The notes under the pieces were generated by a model. It saw only the letters and a program-made list of their open reading frames with translations, was not told the DNA's origin and did not search any database. Of a stretch of 39,773 nt of DNA, positions 23,621 to 31,710 are shown piece by piece. The DNA comes from Armatimonadota bacterium (GTDB lineage Bacteria; Armatimonadota; DTGP01; JAKQQT01). The stretch lies in contig JAKQQT010000130.1 in NCBI GenBank assembly GCA_029564025.1, forward strand, positions 1-39,773. The letters are read 5' to 3'. A program made the translations under genes and the position numbers. The first letter of the stretch is position 1. Every line of letters begins with the position of its first letter.

Positions 23621-24601
23621 TTACTCAGGCCTTGGTACGTCCGGAGCAGGGCGCTGTTGCGCCTGATTGGGGGTGGGCGCCAGCACTTCCGGCTTGGCCA
23701 GGTCGGTGAACTGCGGGATTTTGATCTCCAACTTCGCGTCCTTGGCGAGTTTCTGTATGATCTCTTCAACCGGCTGTACCTGCTTGTTCCGGGAAGCGAT
23801 TTCATACTCGATGAGAGGCTGAACGCTAGCCAGTTCAATCTTGGCGGACGGCACATCGGCGAAGACCTTGATGACGGCATACTGCGGAGACGGCGCCAGA
23901 GAGATGACGGGCGAAACCTTGTCCGCACCTGTTTTCCTGATGGCATCCGTAATCGCCGGCATGTTGATCGGCTGACCGCGTTCATTCAATACATAGTCTT
24001 TGGTAATTGCGAACCAGTCCCTTTGCGGACCGGCGGATTTCGCCATCGACGAAGCGAGTTCGCCAAACACAAGCGCGTAGTCCTTGTTTTCGGCCAGCAA
24101 CTTGGCGGCTTTCTGGGCGGACGTTTTGTCATCGGTGATAAGGATGCCGGCCTGTTTCCATTGAGGTTTCGTAAACCGGTCAATATTATCGTCGTAGAAC
24201 TTCTGAACCGAATCCTGGCTGATGGGAACGCCCTTCAACGCGATACTGCGCAGGGCAATCTGCTTCCGGGCTTCCTGCCGAATGGCCGATTCCGGTGTGT
24301 CCTTAAGGTACCTCTCCTCGAAACGTCCAGGCGGCAACTGGTCCTTCTGCAACTGGATGAACTGGTTGACCTGTTCATCGGTGACCTTGATGCCCTTGTT
24401 TTCGGCTTCCTGCAGAATCAGCCGTTCCAAAATCAGGTCTTTGAGTGCGTTCTTGCCGACGGGGGATTCGATGAGCCGTCCGGCGAGGTCCTCGCGGGTG
24501 ATTGCCTTGCCGTTCACTGTGGCCACGTTGCGTGTCGAGGGCGCGCATCCTGCGACTGCCAGAGCTACCGCCGACACCAGAACCAATCTCTTATGATTCA
24601 T
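23621..24601 (-). CDS. SurA/PrsA-like peptidyl-prolyl isomerase lipoprotein
   Basis: A 326-residue lipoprotein. The signal ends in LAVAGC with lipidated Cys19. Residues about 27-150 match a SurA N-terminal chaperone domain (VATVNGKAITREDL, LKDLILERLILQEAENKGI, VTDEQVNQFI). A parvulin-like region follows at about 155-265 but is divergent: PPIC landmarks such as ARHIL are replaced by KQAGILI, and catalytic activity is uncertain. The C-terminus is helical, ending in a Gln/Pro-rich tail. The ATG at 24601 has AAAGGA five to six bases upstream. The likely role is periplasmic folding of outer-membrane proteins, in keeping with bamA/skp/tamB nearby, though transcribed separately. Confidence 0.82.
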   Translation of the reverse strand: MNHKRLVLVSAVALAVAGCAPSTRNVATVNGKAITREDLAGRLIESPVGKNALKDLILERLILQEAENKGIKVTDEQVNQFIQLQKDQLPPGRFEERYLKDTPESAIRQEARKQIALRSIALKGVPISQDSVQKFYDDNIDRFTKPQWKQAGILITDDKTSAQKAAKLLAENKDYALVFGELASSMAKSAGPQRDWFAITKDYVLNERGQPINMPAITDAIRKTGADKVSPVISLAPSPQYAVIKVFADVPSAKIELASVQPLIEYEIASRNKQVQPVEEIIQKLAKDAKLEIKIPQFTDLAKPEVLAPTPNQAQQRPAPDVPRPE

Positions 24602-24636
24602 ATCTTTCCTTTCAACCGGGGCCGTCATTGGCCACG

Positions 24637-24666
24637 GAAAAGCCGGATCGGTATTCCGGTCCGGCT
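24637..24666 (-). terminator. Intrinsic terminator after the sigma factor gene
   Basis: On the minus strand an 11-bp stem with one C-A mismatch (AGCCGGACCGG pairing with CCGATCCGGCT) closes the loop AATA and runs into TTTT. It lies 12 bases after the sigma factor stop (24679) and upstream of the SurA-like gene, so it should separate the two genes. Confidence 0.75.
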
Positions 24667-24678
24667 GTTTTCATGCGG

Positions 24679-25449
24679 TCACCCGCGCGGTACAGCGTCA
24701 TCCTTAAGGTTTTTTCGAAGTCTGCGAATCGCTTGAGCGTGCAACTGGAATGCCCTTGACTCGGATACGCCCATGGCCTGACCGACATCCTTGAACGTAA
24801 GCCGGTCCAGGTAGTATAACGACAGAACATGCCTTTCGCGTTCTGGCAGGCAGTCAATGGCTTCCGCCAACCTTGTCCGATCGGCATCCAGTTCCATGGA
24901 TGACGTTACAGAGGCATCCGGATCCGCAAGTGCGTCACTTAACGGAACGCCGTCACCATCATCGCTACCCAGCATCGCTTCATCCAGGGAGACCACCGTC
25001 GTTCTGGCGGATTCACTCAGCGTCTTCAGGTAACGTTCCACCGGCCAGCCGAGTTCCTCGGCGATTTCGAATTCGTCCGGGGGATGCCCGAGACGTGTTT
25101 CGAGTTCGGCCATCGCGCGGTCCACGCGTTTCAGTCGGTCCCGCACACTGCGAGGCACGAAATCGTGTTCTCTCAGCATTTCCAGTATGTGGCCGCGTAT
25201 CAATGCGATGCCGTATGTTTCGAACTTGACTTCACGGTCCAGGTCAAACTGGTCGACGGCCTTGATGAGTCCCACGATACCCGCGCCCAGAACATCTTCC
25301 CATTCAAGCGTGGCGGGTTGGTTGAGAACAACGCGACCAGCGGTGATTCGCACGAGATAGGCATAGCGGCTGATCAACTCCTCACGAGCCGTCAGGTCGT
25401 GATGGATTTTGTACCTCTGCCACATATCAAAATGAGCCGGTCTGACCAT
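24679..25449 (-). CDS. RNA polymerase sigma factor, FliA/WhiG (sigma-28) family
   Basis: A 256-residue sigma-70 type factor with regions 2, 3 and 4. Region 2: SRYAYLVRITAGRVVL, WEDVLGAGIVGLIKAVDQFD, KFETYGIALIRGHILEMLRE, then DFVPRSVRDRLKRV, the hallmark of the FliA/WhiG/SigF group. Region 3: LETRLGHPPDEFEIAEELGW. Region 4 helix-turn-helix: LPERERHVLSLYYLDRLTFK and MGVSESRAFQLHAQAIRRL. The ATG at 25449 follows GGGAGG by about ten bases; a TTG further up would include that site in the coding sequence. It lies 52 bases after a polysaccharide export gene with no flagellar genes near, so envelope, motility or development control are all possible. Confidence 0.93.
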   Translation of the reverse strand: MVRPAHFDMWQRYKIHHDLTAREELISRYAYLVRITAGRVVLNQPATLEWEDVLGAGIVGLIKAVDQFDLDREVKFETYGIALIRGHILEMLREHDFVPRSVRDRLKRVDRAMAELETRLGHPPDEFEIAEELGWPVERYLKTLSESARTTVVSLDEAMLGSDDGDGVPLSDALADPDASVTSSMELDADRTRLAEAIDCLPERERHVLSLYYLDRLTFKDVGQAMGVSESRAFQLHAQAIRRLRKNLKDDAVPRG

Positions 25450-25491
25450 GGTTAGGTGCCCTCCCAATGGGATGCATCGGGGCGGATGAGA

Positions 25492-25497
25492 ATAATA
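25492..25497 (-). promoter_or_regulatory. Possible -10 for the sigma factor gene
   Basis: Minus strand TATTAT between the export gene stop and the sigma start, giving a start near 25485 and a leader of about 36 bases containing GGGAGG. No clear -35 is present, so read-through from the export gene is equally likely. Confidence 0.3.
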
Positions 25498-25501
25498 AGG
25501 T

Positions 25502-26635
25502 CTACCTTCTGAACAACGATACCAGCACGGCGAGCGCGCTCAAACCGGAGCTAATATAATCCTTGGCTGGGTTGCGCCGTTTTTTTGTCACTTCGATGTA
25601 GTCGTTTTCCTTCAACTGGTAGTCGCGTCCGGCCTCTGTGCGCATGTCGACGATAGTTTCTTTCGTCTCGCCCGAAGGATCGGTGCGCCGAATCTTGACG
25701 CGGCCCATGTCCGCTTCGGGGGCCAGGCCGCCGGCCCAGTTGATGGCATCGGCAAGCGTGTCACGATAACCGGGAAGGAATCGGTGCGGTCCCGGGCGTA
25801 CAACCTGCCCGGTGATAAAAACGGGAATACTCCGAACGTCCGCCGAATCGACCTTGATGATATCGTCCGGGCGGAGGGGAATGTCTTTGTCGGGATCGGC
25901 AGTGATGTCGCGAAGATTGGCAATAATCGTCTCGGGGCCTCGGAGTATCTGGACCTTCTCGACGTCAGCGCCTTCGCGGGTACCGCCGACGGCGGCGAGA
26001 GCCTGCATCAATGTGGTTCCGCGGCGAAGCGGTTGGGGACCCGTGCCGGCGACGGAACCGACGAAGGTGATGAGGCCTTTGTCAATGACGAGCGTGTCGC
26101 CGGCCTTCAGCGGAAGGTTCTTGTCCGGATCGCCTTTCAGCGCGGCTTCGAGGTCCACGGGGATTGACACTCCGTCGCGAAGGATCGTCGCCTTCTTATC
26201 GTTGGCTGTCTGCTCCAGGTCGCCCGCCGCGACAATGGCTTCCATCACGCGTATGCCGGTAATGTAGTTGTAGGTGCCCTGCCGGTTGACCGGCCCCGAG
26301 ATGTAGAACTTCTCTCCGACCGCCGACTGGAGCGTTACGGTCACTTTGGGCTGTTTGAGAATACGCGAGAACCCGATTTCAAGTTTGGAGGCAAGGGAGT
26401 CGGGGGTCTCTCCAACGACGTACATCTCGCCGATAACAGGTACGGCAACTTTGCCGTCCGGGCGTACGGTGAGCGAGGAAACGTCAAATTCCTTGTAGCC
26501 CCACACGCTGATGCCGAACTGGTCGCCCTCGCGGAGTTTATAATCTTTGTTGGAAGCGTCCGATTGGGCCGAACAGGCGGACAGAACACAGAAAAATGAA
26601 AGAAGCGTTGCCGAAACCAGATTCTGGTAGCGCAT
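25502..26635 (-). CDS. Polysaccharide export lipoprotein (Wza-like, SLBB domains)
   Basis: A 377-residue outer-membrane polysaccharide export protein. The signal peptide ends in CVLSAC with lipidated Cys21. A Poly_export domain (about 30-110) shows LREGDQFGISVWGYKEFD, LTVRPDGKVAVPVIGEMYV and LKQPKVTVTL. Three SLBB-like units follow: GEKFYISGPVNRQGTYNYI, ITFVGSVAGTGPQPLRRG and PVFITGQVVRPGPHRFLPGY, each with downstream ILRDG/ILRGP-type strands. A C-terminal hydrophobic segment (YISSGLSALAVLVSLF) may span the outer membrane as the Wza helix does. The ATG at 26635 has AGGAG ten bases upstream. Polymerase, flippase and tyrosine-kinase partners are not in the window. Confidence 0.92.
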   Translation of the reverse strand: MRYQNLVSATLLSFFCVLSACSAQSDASNKDYKLREGDQFGISVWGYKEFDVSSLTVRPDGKVAVPVIGEMYVVGETPDSLASKLEIGFSRILKQPKVTVTLQSAVGEKFYISGPVNRQGTYNYITGIRVMEAIVAAGDLEQTANDKKATILRDGVSIPVDLEAALKGDPDKNLPLKAGDTLVIDKGLITFVGSVAGTGPQPLRRGTTLMQALAAVGGTREGADVEKVQILRGPETIIANLRDITADPDKDIPLRPDDIIKVDSADVRSIPVFITGQVVRPGPHRFLPGYRDTLADAINWAGGLAPEADMGRVKIRRTDPSGETKETIVDMRTEAGRDYQLKENDYIEVTKKRRNPAKDYISSGLSALAVLVSLFRR

Positions 26636-26669
26636 ATTTAGGAATCTCCTAGGACCTTCCGTTGGGGTC

Positions 26670-26699
26670 ACTATAACACAAGTTGACACATGTAGCCAA
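26670..26699 (-). promoter_or_regulatory. Sigma-70-type promoter for the polysaccharide export gene
   Basis: Minus strand TTGGCT (26694-26699) and TATAGT (26670-26675) with an 18-base spacer. Transcription would start at about 26663, giving a 28-base leader containing the AGGAG site of the export gene. Confidence 0.5.
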
Positions 26700-26899
26700 G
26701 GGACTCAAGCAAAAAAAAGTTAGGGTGGTAATCAAATTGCCACATTTTTCTTGCGAGTCACCGTGTCGTCGTCAAGGCATGTCTGCGGGCGCTTCCCCGG
26801 CTTGGGGGAGCGAGCGCCGTCAGGCCGGGTACTTTACCATATCATTATGTTCGACTCCCGACATAACGGAGGACGACACCTGAACAGGCCGGGGTTCCT
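26700..26899. other. Divergent intergenic region upstream of tamB
   Basis: About 200 bases with no gene. It contains an A8 run (26711-26718), a GC-rich stem-loop around GGCGCTTCCCC/GGGGGAG..CGCC (26789-26817), and the left arm of the tamB start inverted repeat. A GGAGG at 26869-26873 is followed by a stop, not a start. I could not identify a convincing plus-strand promoter; a perfect TTGACA at 26683 has no -10 at the right distance. Confidence 0.5.
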
Positions 26900-26911
26900 G
26901 TGATGTCGGGA
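26856..26911 (+). repeat. Inverted repeat spanning the tamB start
   Basis: TCCCGACAT (26856-26864) is the exact reverse complement of ATGTCGGGA (26903-26911), which begins with the likely tamB start codon. In mRNA it would put the start codon in a 9-bp stem with a 38-base loop. It may be chance or translational control. Confidence 0.5.
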
Positions 26912-29900
26912 ATCCGTATGCGTTCGATACTCCTGACGCTTGCGTTGTGCCTGTTCGCCTTCATCGCGTGGAAGGGCGGTATCGCCTTGCGCGACACGGC
27001 AAGGGACGCCATGGCGCACCTGGAGGGCCCAGCGGCCGAGTTGTTGTCGGAAGCGATGGGTCGCGAGGTTGTGCTGGAACGCCTGGACGCATCGAAAAGG
27101 GGACGGATCGAACTAAAGGACCTTCGAATCGCCTCGGAAGACCTGCTGAAGAACGGAGCCGTGATTGAAGCTCCGCGCGCGGTGGCGGTGTACGATCCCG
27201 ACCGGCTGTTATCCTCCCTCTCAAGTCCTCTTGATGCCTTGACGTCTATTGACCTCTACTCGCCGTATCTGCTGATCGAGCGAGACCGCGAAAACAAGTT
27301 CAACCTTCAAAGGCTGTTAAAGCGCAAGCGCCCACCCGCCAAACCGGTGACATTCCGGGGTGTCGCGCGTGTCCACTCCGCACGCGTTGAATACCGGGAT
27401 TTCAACGTGCGCGCCTTGCCATCCCCGCAAAGCAATCTCGCGACAATCAGCGCTACCATCGACGGCAGTTCGTCTTCGGCTCTGAGAATCGCGGCGAGAG
27501 GCATAGGCGACGGATACCGGGTTGGTCCGGCGGAGTGCGAGGGTTCTTTTGTCGCCGAAACGGGCGCGTTGCGGCTTCGTATCGGGGTGGATTCGCAAGA
27601 CGGCCCGTACTGGTTGAGGTTCTTCTCCAACCTTGCCGATCCGCGCATCGAACGAGGCACTGCCCACGCTACGATCGATGTCTGGAAGGCGAAAAAGAAC
27701 GACTTTCTGACGGCCTCGGTAAACGTTGCCGTGAAGGACGCGACGGTGCGGACGGCGATGTCGCGGGAGCCCATCAAACGCGTACGAGGCAATGTGGTTT
27801 TGCGGACCGGGTATCCCATGCCGTTTCTGATGGATCTCAGCGGTGACCTGGCCGGCGTTGATACCCGCCTGTTCGGCAGTCTGTTCGTTCATCCTGAGAC
27901 AGGGCTCAGGGGCGCGCTGACCGCCTCGACGAGCAAACTGACGCCCGCTGGATTGCGCCGTATCGTTCCCGAAAAGTCGATCCCTTCGTTCCTGATTCCG
28001 GACGCCGCAATTGCACTGAAGGTGTGGGCTTCGGTTTCGGACGGCCATTGGAGCACCTCGCTCAAGGTTGCCACGAACTCGATGAAAGTGATGTCACTTC
28101 CCATGAAGACCGTGCGCGCGGAAGCAAGGTACCAGGACGGAATCTTGACGGTTCCGCGCGTGGAAGCGCTTCTGGCCGGATCGAAACTGCACGCCGGTGG
28201 AATCATGAACACCCGCGCAGACACGCTTCGCTGGATCGTGGACGTGCCGCCTACCTCCGCGCGTGCGTTGACGCAGTCCAGGGTTCCCGTTGATGCGAAG
28301 GTTTCCGGACGTATACTCGTTCAGGGGCGGACCTCCAGGCCTGTTACGGAAGCCATTGTGATGACGGCAGGTGGGAGGTACGAGGGCATATCGTTCCGGG
28401 ATGTTGTGGCCGAGTTGGGTCTGCAGAACGGTCGGGTGCAGATCAAGCGGGCGCAAGGCACTGTCGCGGGTGGAGACGCCTTTATTGCCGGCGCGGTGGG
28501 CCTGGATGGTTCTTCCGACCTGATGGGATTTGTGCGTGGAGTTGACCTGAAACAAGTTGGCAAGGCCGTCGCCGCAGGTGGGTTGGAGGGATCGGGATTC
28601 GCGGACGTTCGCGTCACGGGGCCGATTCTGGATCCCAAGGTGCGTGCCGAGTTCCAGATCCTGGGAGGTGCGTTCAAGCCGTGGACTTCGGACATGATCA
28701 GCGGAAAGGCTCTTTGGAACAACAATATCCTGGCTCTCAGCGACGTTCTGGTTGCCCGATATCCCGCACAGGTTGCTCTGGGTGGTTTTGCCGCCCGCGG
28801 CAAAGATGGTGTTTTTGACCTGAACTTCGAAGCCGAAATGCAGACAGGACGTCTGGAACGCCTGCTTGCGGACGGCGGAGCCGAAAACGTTCCCCTGACC
28901 GGTCTGGTCGCCGGTCGCATCCAGGTCACGGGCAACACCAAGTCCCCCACTGTTGTTGGCGATGCCCTGGTAACCGATGCCATGGCAAGCGGGTTTCCGG
29001 TCGATCGCGCTTCCGGAACCTTTTCCTACGAGAACGGCGTCCTTCGTGTTCCATATGCGGATGCCGAAGGAGAGAACATTTTCGTTCGCGGGTCGGACTT
29101 CATGCTGACCGAAGGGAAGCTCAACGGGCGGTTCGAAGCCGACAGCATTGCCTTCACGCGTTCGTGGCAACCCCTGGCGCCGTATGCCAGCCTGGAAGGC
29201 TGGCTCGCCGTATCGGAAGGCGAGGTGAGCGGCACCACGAAAGCGCCTGTGTTGGCGGCAAAGGTGTCGGGCGATGCCTTGCGCGTCAACGGCCTGGAAA
29301 TGGATACCACCCGTGCCAGCGTTGCCTGGGACGGCGAGACCCTGCGTGTTGAAAATGCGGAGTTCAAGCGGCACGGCGAGGCGGTGATTTCCGCGCCGAT
29401 GGTGGCCTGGAGAACCGGTTCGGAGTCGTTGGATGCCGATATCCGTACGGACGGCCTGCAGATTGCCGACGTGCTCGGCGCTCTTTCCCGCAGTCCCTGG
29501 ATCCAAACCGATCCCAAGGCGCAGGCCGTGCGGCAGGCCTTGCTCCAGTTGCCGGAGAACCTGGGCGGAGCCATCACGATACGCACGAAAACAACAGGCG
29601 ACCTCAAGGACGTTTCGCTGGATGCGGATCTCAGCATCGCAGACGTTCGATTCGGCGACCAGAAACTGGACCGGGTGGCTTTATCCGGCCACGTGAAAAA
29701 CGCGTTGTTTGACAAGGGCCAGGTGCGCGACGCCCTGGTTGAAGTTCCGCCGGACGGCCTGGTGGTCGAAAGCGGAGATATGTACGTCTCCGGCGAATTC
29801 AGGGGGCGGTGGTCCGGAAACATCGAAGCCGCGTCTTTGAACGCCGTTAACGTTCCGATGGCGATTGCGTCAGCATTTCTACCGGAACGCTTCCGGGGTG

Positions 29901-31654
29901 TCGACGGAATGACGACCGCGTTCATTTCCGCCGAGGGACCGATGCGAGCCCCGGTGATCCGGGCTTCACTGGAAAGCGATCATATCACGTACAACGGAGC
30001 GGAACTGATCGACCGCCTGGCGACCCAGGCGATTACCGTGGCGGAACACAAAATCGATGTGAACGGAATCCAGATGAACGCCCACGGACAGACGGTGGAA
30101 GCGGAAGGGGAGATACCATTCCGGTGGTCTCCCATCGGCATTCCACAGGATGAACCAATCCGGGTGTCCGCCAGCATGGAACCCCAAAGCCTGGCGGTTC
30201 TGCAGGCGATCGCCCGCGCCGCCGGGAAGGGGACGCCGGGTGAGGCGACAGGAAAGGTGGAGGGAAGCCTCACAGCGGGCGGAACCCTTCTGGATCCGAA
30301 ACTCAACGGCTATGTGGAATTGAAGGACGCGGGCATCGGCGTAAAGGGCCTCCAGAACAGGTTTGAAGGGATTCACGCGAGGGTGGATTTCAGCGGCGCC
30401 GGAGCAACCATCTCCGACCTCCAGATTCTTACTCCCCCGGGTACGGGTTCGCTGAAAGCCGTGCCGGACTCGCGAATTTCGGTGCGGACAGGTCCGGACG
30501 GGAAGATGCAGGTCAATGCCAACGTTGGATTGGTGCTGGATAACTTCCTGCTGGACGAACAGCGGAACGCATTGGATATGGGCGAGCGTTTCAAGGGCCT
30601 CGTCTCCGGCAAGGTGACTATGCGGGGAGATGTCAGGGCTCCTCTCATCTCCGGCGACATCGAGATCAACGAGGTCGATTTCGCACCACCAAGTATGGTT
30701 AACGCCGCTATGGTGGCTGAAAGGAAGCTGTCCACCGATCCGCGATTTGACCTGAGCTTAACGGCGGGTCGTAATGTACTTGTGCGGAGTTCGCTGTATC
30801 GTGTTCGGGTGGACGATCGGGCTCCTGTTGCGGACAGGCGGATCAGGTTGAGCGGAACGCTGTCGGACCCGGTGATTCAGGGAGCCATGACGTCCAGAGA
30901 GGGTGTGGTGTATTACCCGACCGCCCGTTTCCGTTTGAAGGAAGCCCGGCTGGACTTGCGTTACCCGCCGCTTTCAACCGGAACCGATCAGACAGCATCG
31001 GCCTTTCGCATCACGGCCAAGGCAGAAACGCGAGTAACAGCCCAGGTGAACGGGCGCAATCGACCGGTTAACGTAGAATTAAGCGTTGATGGTCCCAACG
31101 ACGGTTTCGGCCAGATGCCGGGAATCGAGGCCGAGGTGCCGTTCCGAATGGTTCTCAGATCTTCGCCGTCATTGCCGGAGCGACAACTGCTGGCGTTGTT
31201 CACACGCGAGGAATCCTTGACCCAACTGGCATCTGGCGGGACGACCGCCGAACAGGTTCTGTGGAAGGAAACAGTCAACGTTCTGCGCTCCTCGGTACTA
31301 CCGCAAGCGTTGAGCGGGGTGGAATCAGTGTTTGGCCGTTTGCTGGCGCTTGAAGACCTGACTCTGGACTACGCGGAGCAGGAACGGGCGCTGTCGGTCA
31401 GCGCTTCGAAGAGATTGACGAAAAATCTTGTGGTCACGTATTCACAACCCTTGAATGCCGTCGGCGAGTCGGCATCTTACGATTTGACTCTGAGTTATGA
31501 ACTGACCGGCAACCTGAGATTGTCACTTTCGCACCAACAAGGTCCTTATCTGATTTCCAAGGTTGGCATGGCGGGGCCGACCCGTTCGGTATCATCCGCC
31601 CAATCGACTTTGCGGGATACATCCCTTCTGCTGGAAGGAAGCCTGAATTTCTGA
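26903..31654 (+). CDS. tamB: Translocation and assembly module protein TamB (DUF490/AsmA-like)
   Basis: A 1583-residue envelope protein. An N-terminal signal anchor (about residues 8-25) is followed by AsmA-like beta repeats; residues about 85-135 (SIDLYSPYLLIERD, FNLQRLLKRK, HSARVEYRD) are typical. The long middle is a series of amphipathic strands expected to form a beta-taco groove. The C-terminal 300 residues form the TamB domain: TSREGVVYYPTARFRLKEAR, PGIEAEVPFRMVLRSSPSLP, RQLLALFTREE, and strands ending EGSLNF. TamB-like proteins bridge inner and outer membranes and act in lipid transport and outer-membrane protein assembly. Starts possible: GTG 26900, ATG 26903, ATG 26918; none has a strong ribosome site. 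It lies 56 bases before bamA and is probably cotranscribed. Confidence 0.92.
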   Translation: MSGIRMRSILLTLALCLFAFIAWKGGIALRDTARDAMAHLEGPAAELLSEAMGREVVLERLDASKRGRIELKDLRIASEDLLKNGAVIEAPRAVAVYDPDRLLSSLSSPLDALTSIDLYSPYLLIERDRENKFNLQRLLKRKRPPAKPVTFRGVARVHSARVEYRDFNVRALPSPQSNLATISATIDGSSSSALRIAARGIGDGYRVGPAECEGSFVAETGALRLRIGVDSQDGPYWLRFFSNLADPRIERGTAHATIDVWKAKKNDFLTASVNVAVKDATVRTAMSREPIKRVRGNVVLRTGYPMPFLMDLSGDLAGVDTRLFGSLFVHPETGLRGALTASTSKLTPAGLRRIVPEKSIPSFLIPDAAIALKVWASVSDGHWSTSLKVATNSMKVMSLPMKTVRAEARYQDGILTVPRVEALLAGSKLHAGGIMNTRADTLRWIVDVPPTSARALTQSRVPVDAKVSGRILVQGRTSRPVTEAIVMTAGGRYEGISFRDVVAELGLQNGRVQIKRAQGTVAGGDAFIAGAVGLDGSSDLMGFVRGVDLKQVGKAVAAGGLEGSGFADVRVTGPILDPKVRAEFQILGGAFKPWTSDMISGKALWNNNILALSDVLVARYPAQVALGGFAARGKDGVFDLNFEAEMQTGRLERLLADGGAENVPLTGLVAGRIQVTGNTKSPTVVGDALVTDAMASGFPVDRASGTFSYENGVLRVPYADAEGENIFVRGSDFMLTEGKLNGRFEADSIAFTRSWQPLAPYASLEGWLAVSEGEVSGTTKAPVLAAKVSGDALRVNGLEMDTTRASVAWDGETLRVENAEFKRHGEAVISAPMVAWRTGSESLDADIRTDGLQIADVLGALSRSPWIQTDPKAQAVRQALLQLPENLGGAITIRTKTTGDLKDVSLDADLSIADVRFGDQKLDRVALSGHVKNALFDKGQVRDALVEVPPDGLVVESGDMYVSGEFRGRWSGNIEAASLNAVNVPMAIASAFLPERFRGVDGMTTAFISAEGPMRAPVIRASLESDHITYNGAELIDRLATQAITVAEHKIDVNGIQMNAHGQTVEAEGEIPFRWSPIGIPQDEPIRVSASMEPQSLAVLQAIARAAGKGTPGEATGKVEGSLTAGGTLLDPKLNGYVELKDAGIGVKGLQNRFEGIHARVDFSGAGATISDLQILTPPGTGSLKAVPDSRISVRTGPDGKMQVNANVGLVLDNFLLDEQRNALDMGERFKGLVSGKVTMRGDVRAPLISGDIEINEVDFAPPSMVNAAMVAERKLSTDPRFDLSLTAGRNVLVRSSLYRVRVDDRAPVADRRIRLSGTLSDPVIQGAMTSREGVVYYPTARFRLKEARLDLRYPPLSTGTDQTASAFRITAKAETRVTAQVNGRNRPVNVELSVDGPNDGFGQMPGIEAEVPFRMVLRSSPSLPERQLLALFTREESLTQLASGGTTAEQVLWKETVNVLRSSVLPQALSGVESVFGRLLALEDLTLDYAEQERALSVSASKRLTKNLVVTYSQPLNAVGESASYDLTLSYELTGNLRLSLSHQQGPYLISKVGMAGPTRSVSSAQSTLRDTSLLLEGSLNF

Positions 31655-31710
31655 CGGGCAAAACGACTTCCCACGATTCGACGCACAATGAGGCAAACAG
31701 GAAACGCTAG

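Noticed and set aside
26683-26688. Perfect TTGACA as a plus-strand -35 for tamB
   Set aside because: No TATAAT-like hexamer at 16-18 bases; it overlaps the minus-strand promoter.
28094-29506. 470-codon minus-strand frame inside tamB
   Set aside because: Antisense to a coherent TamB reading frame; no motifs, no ribosome site.
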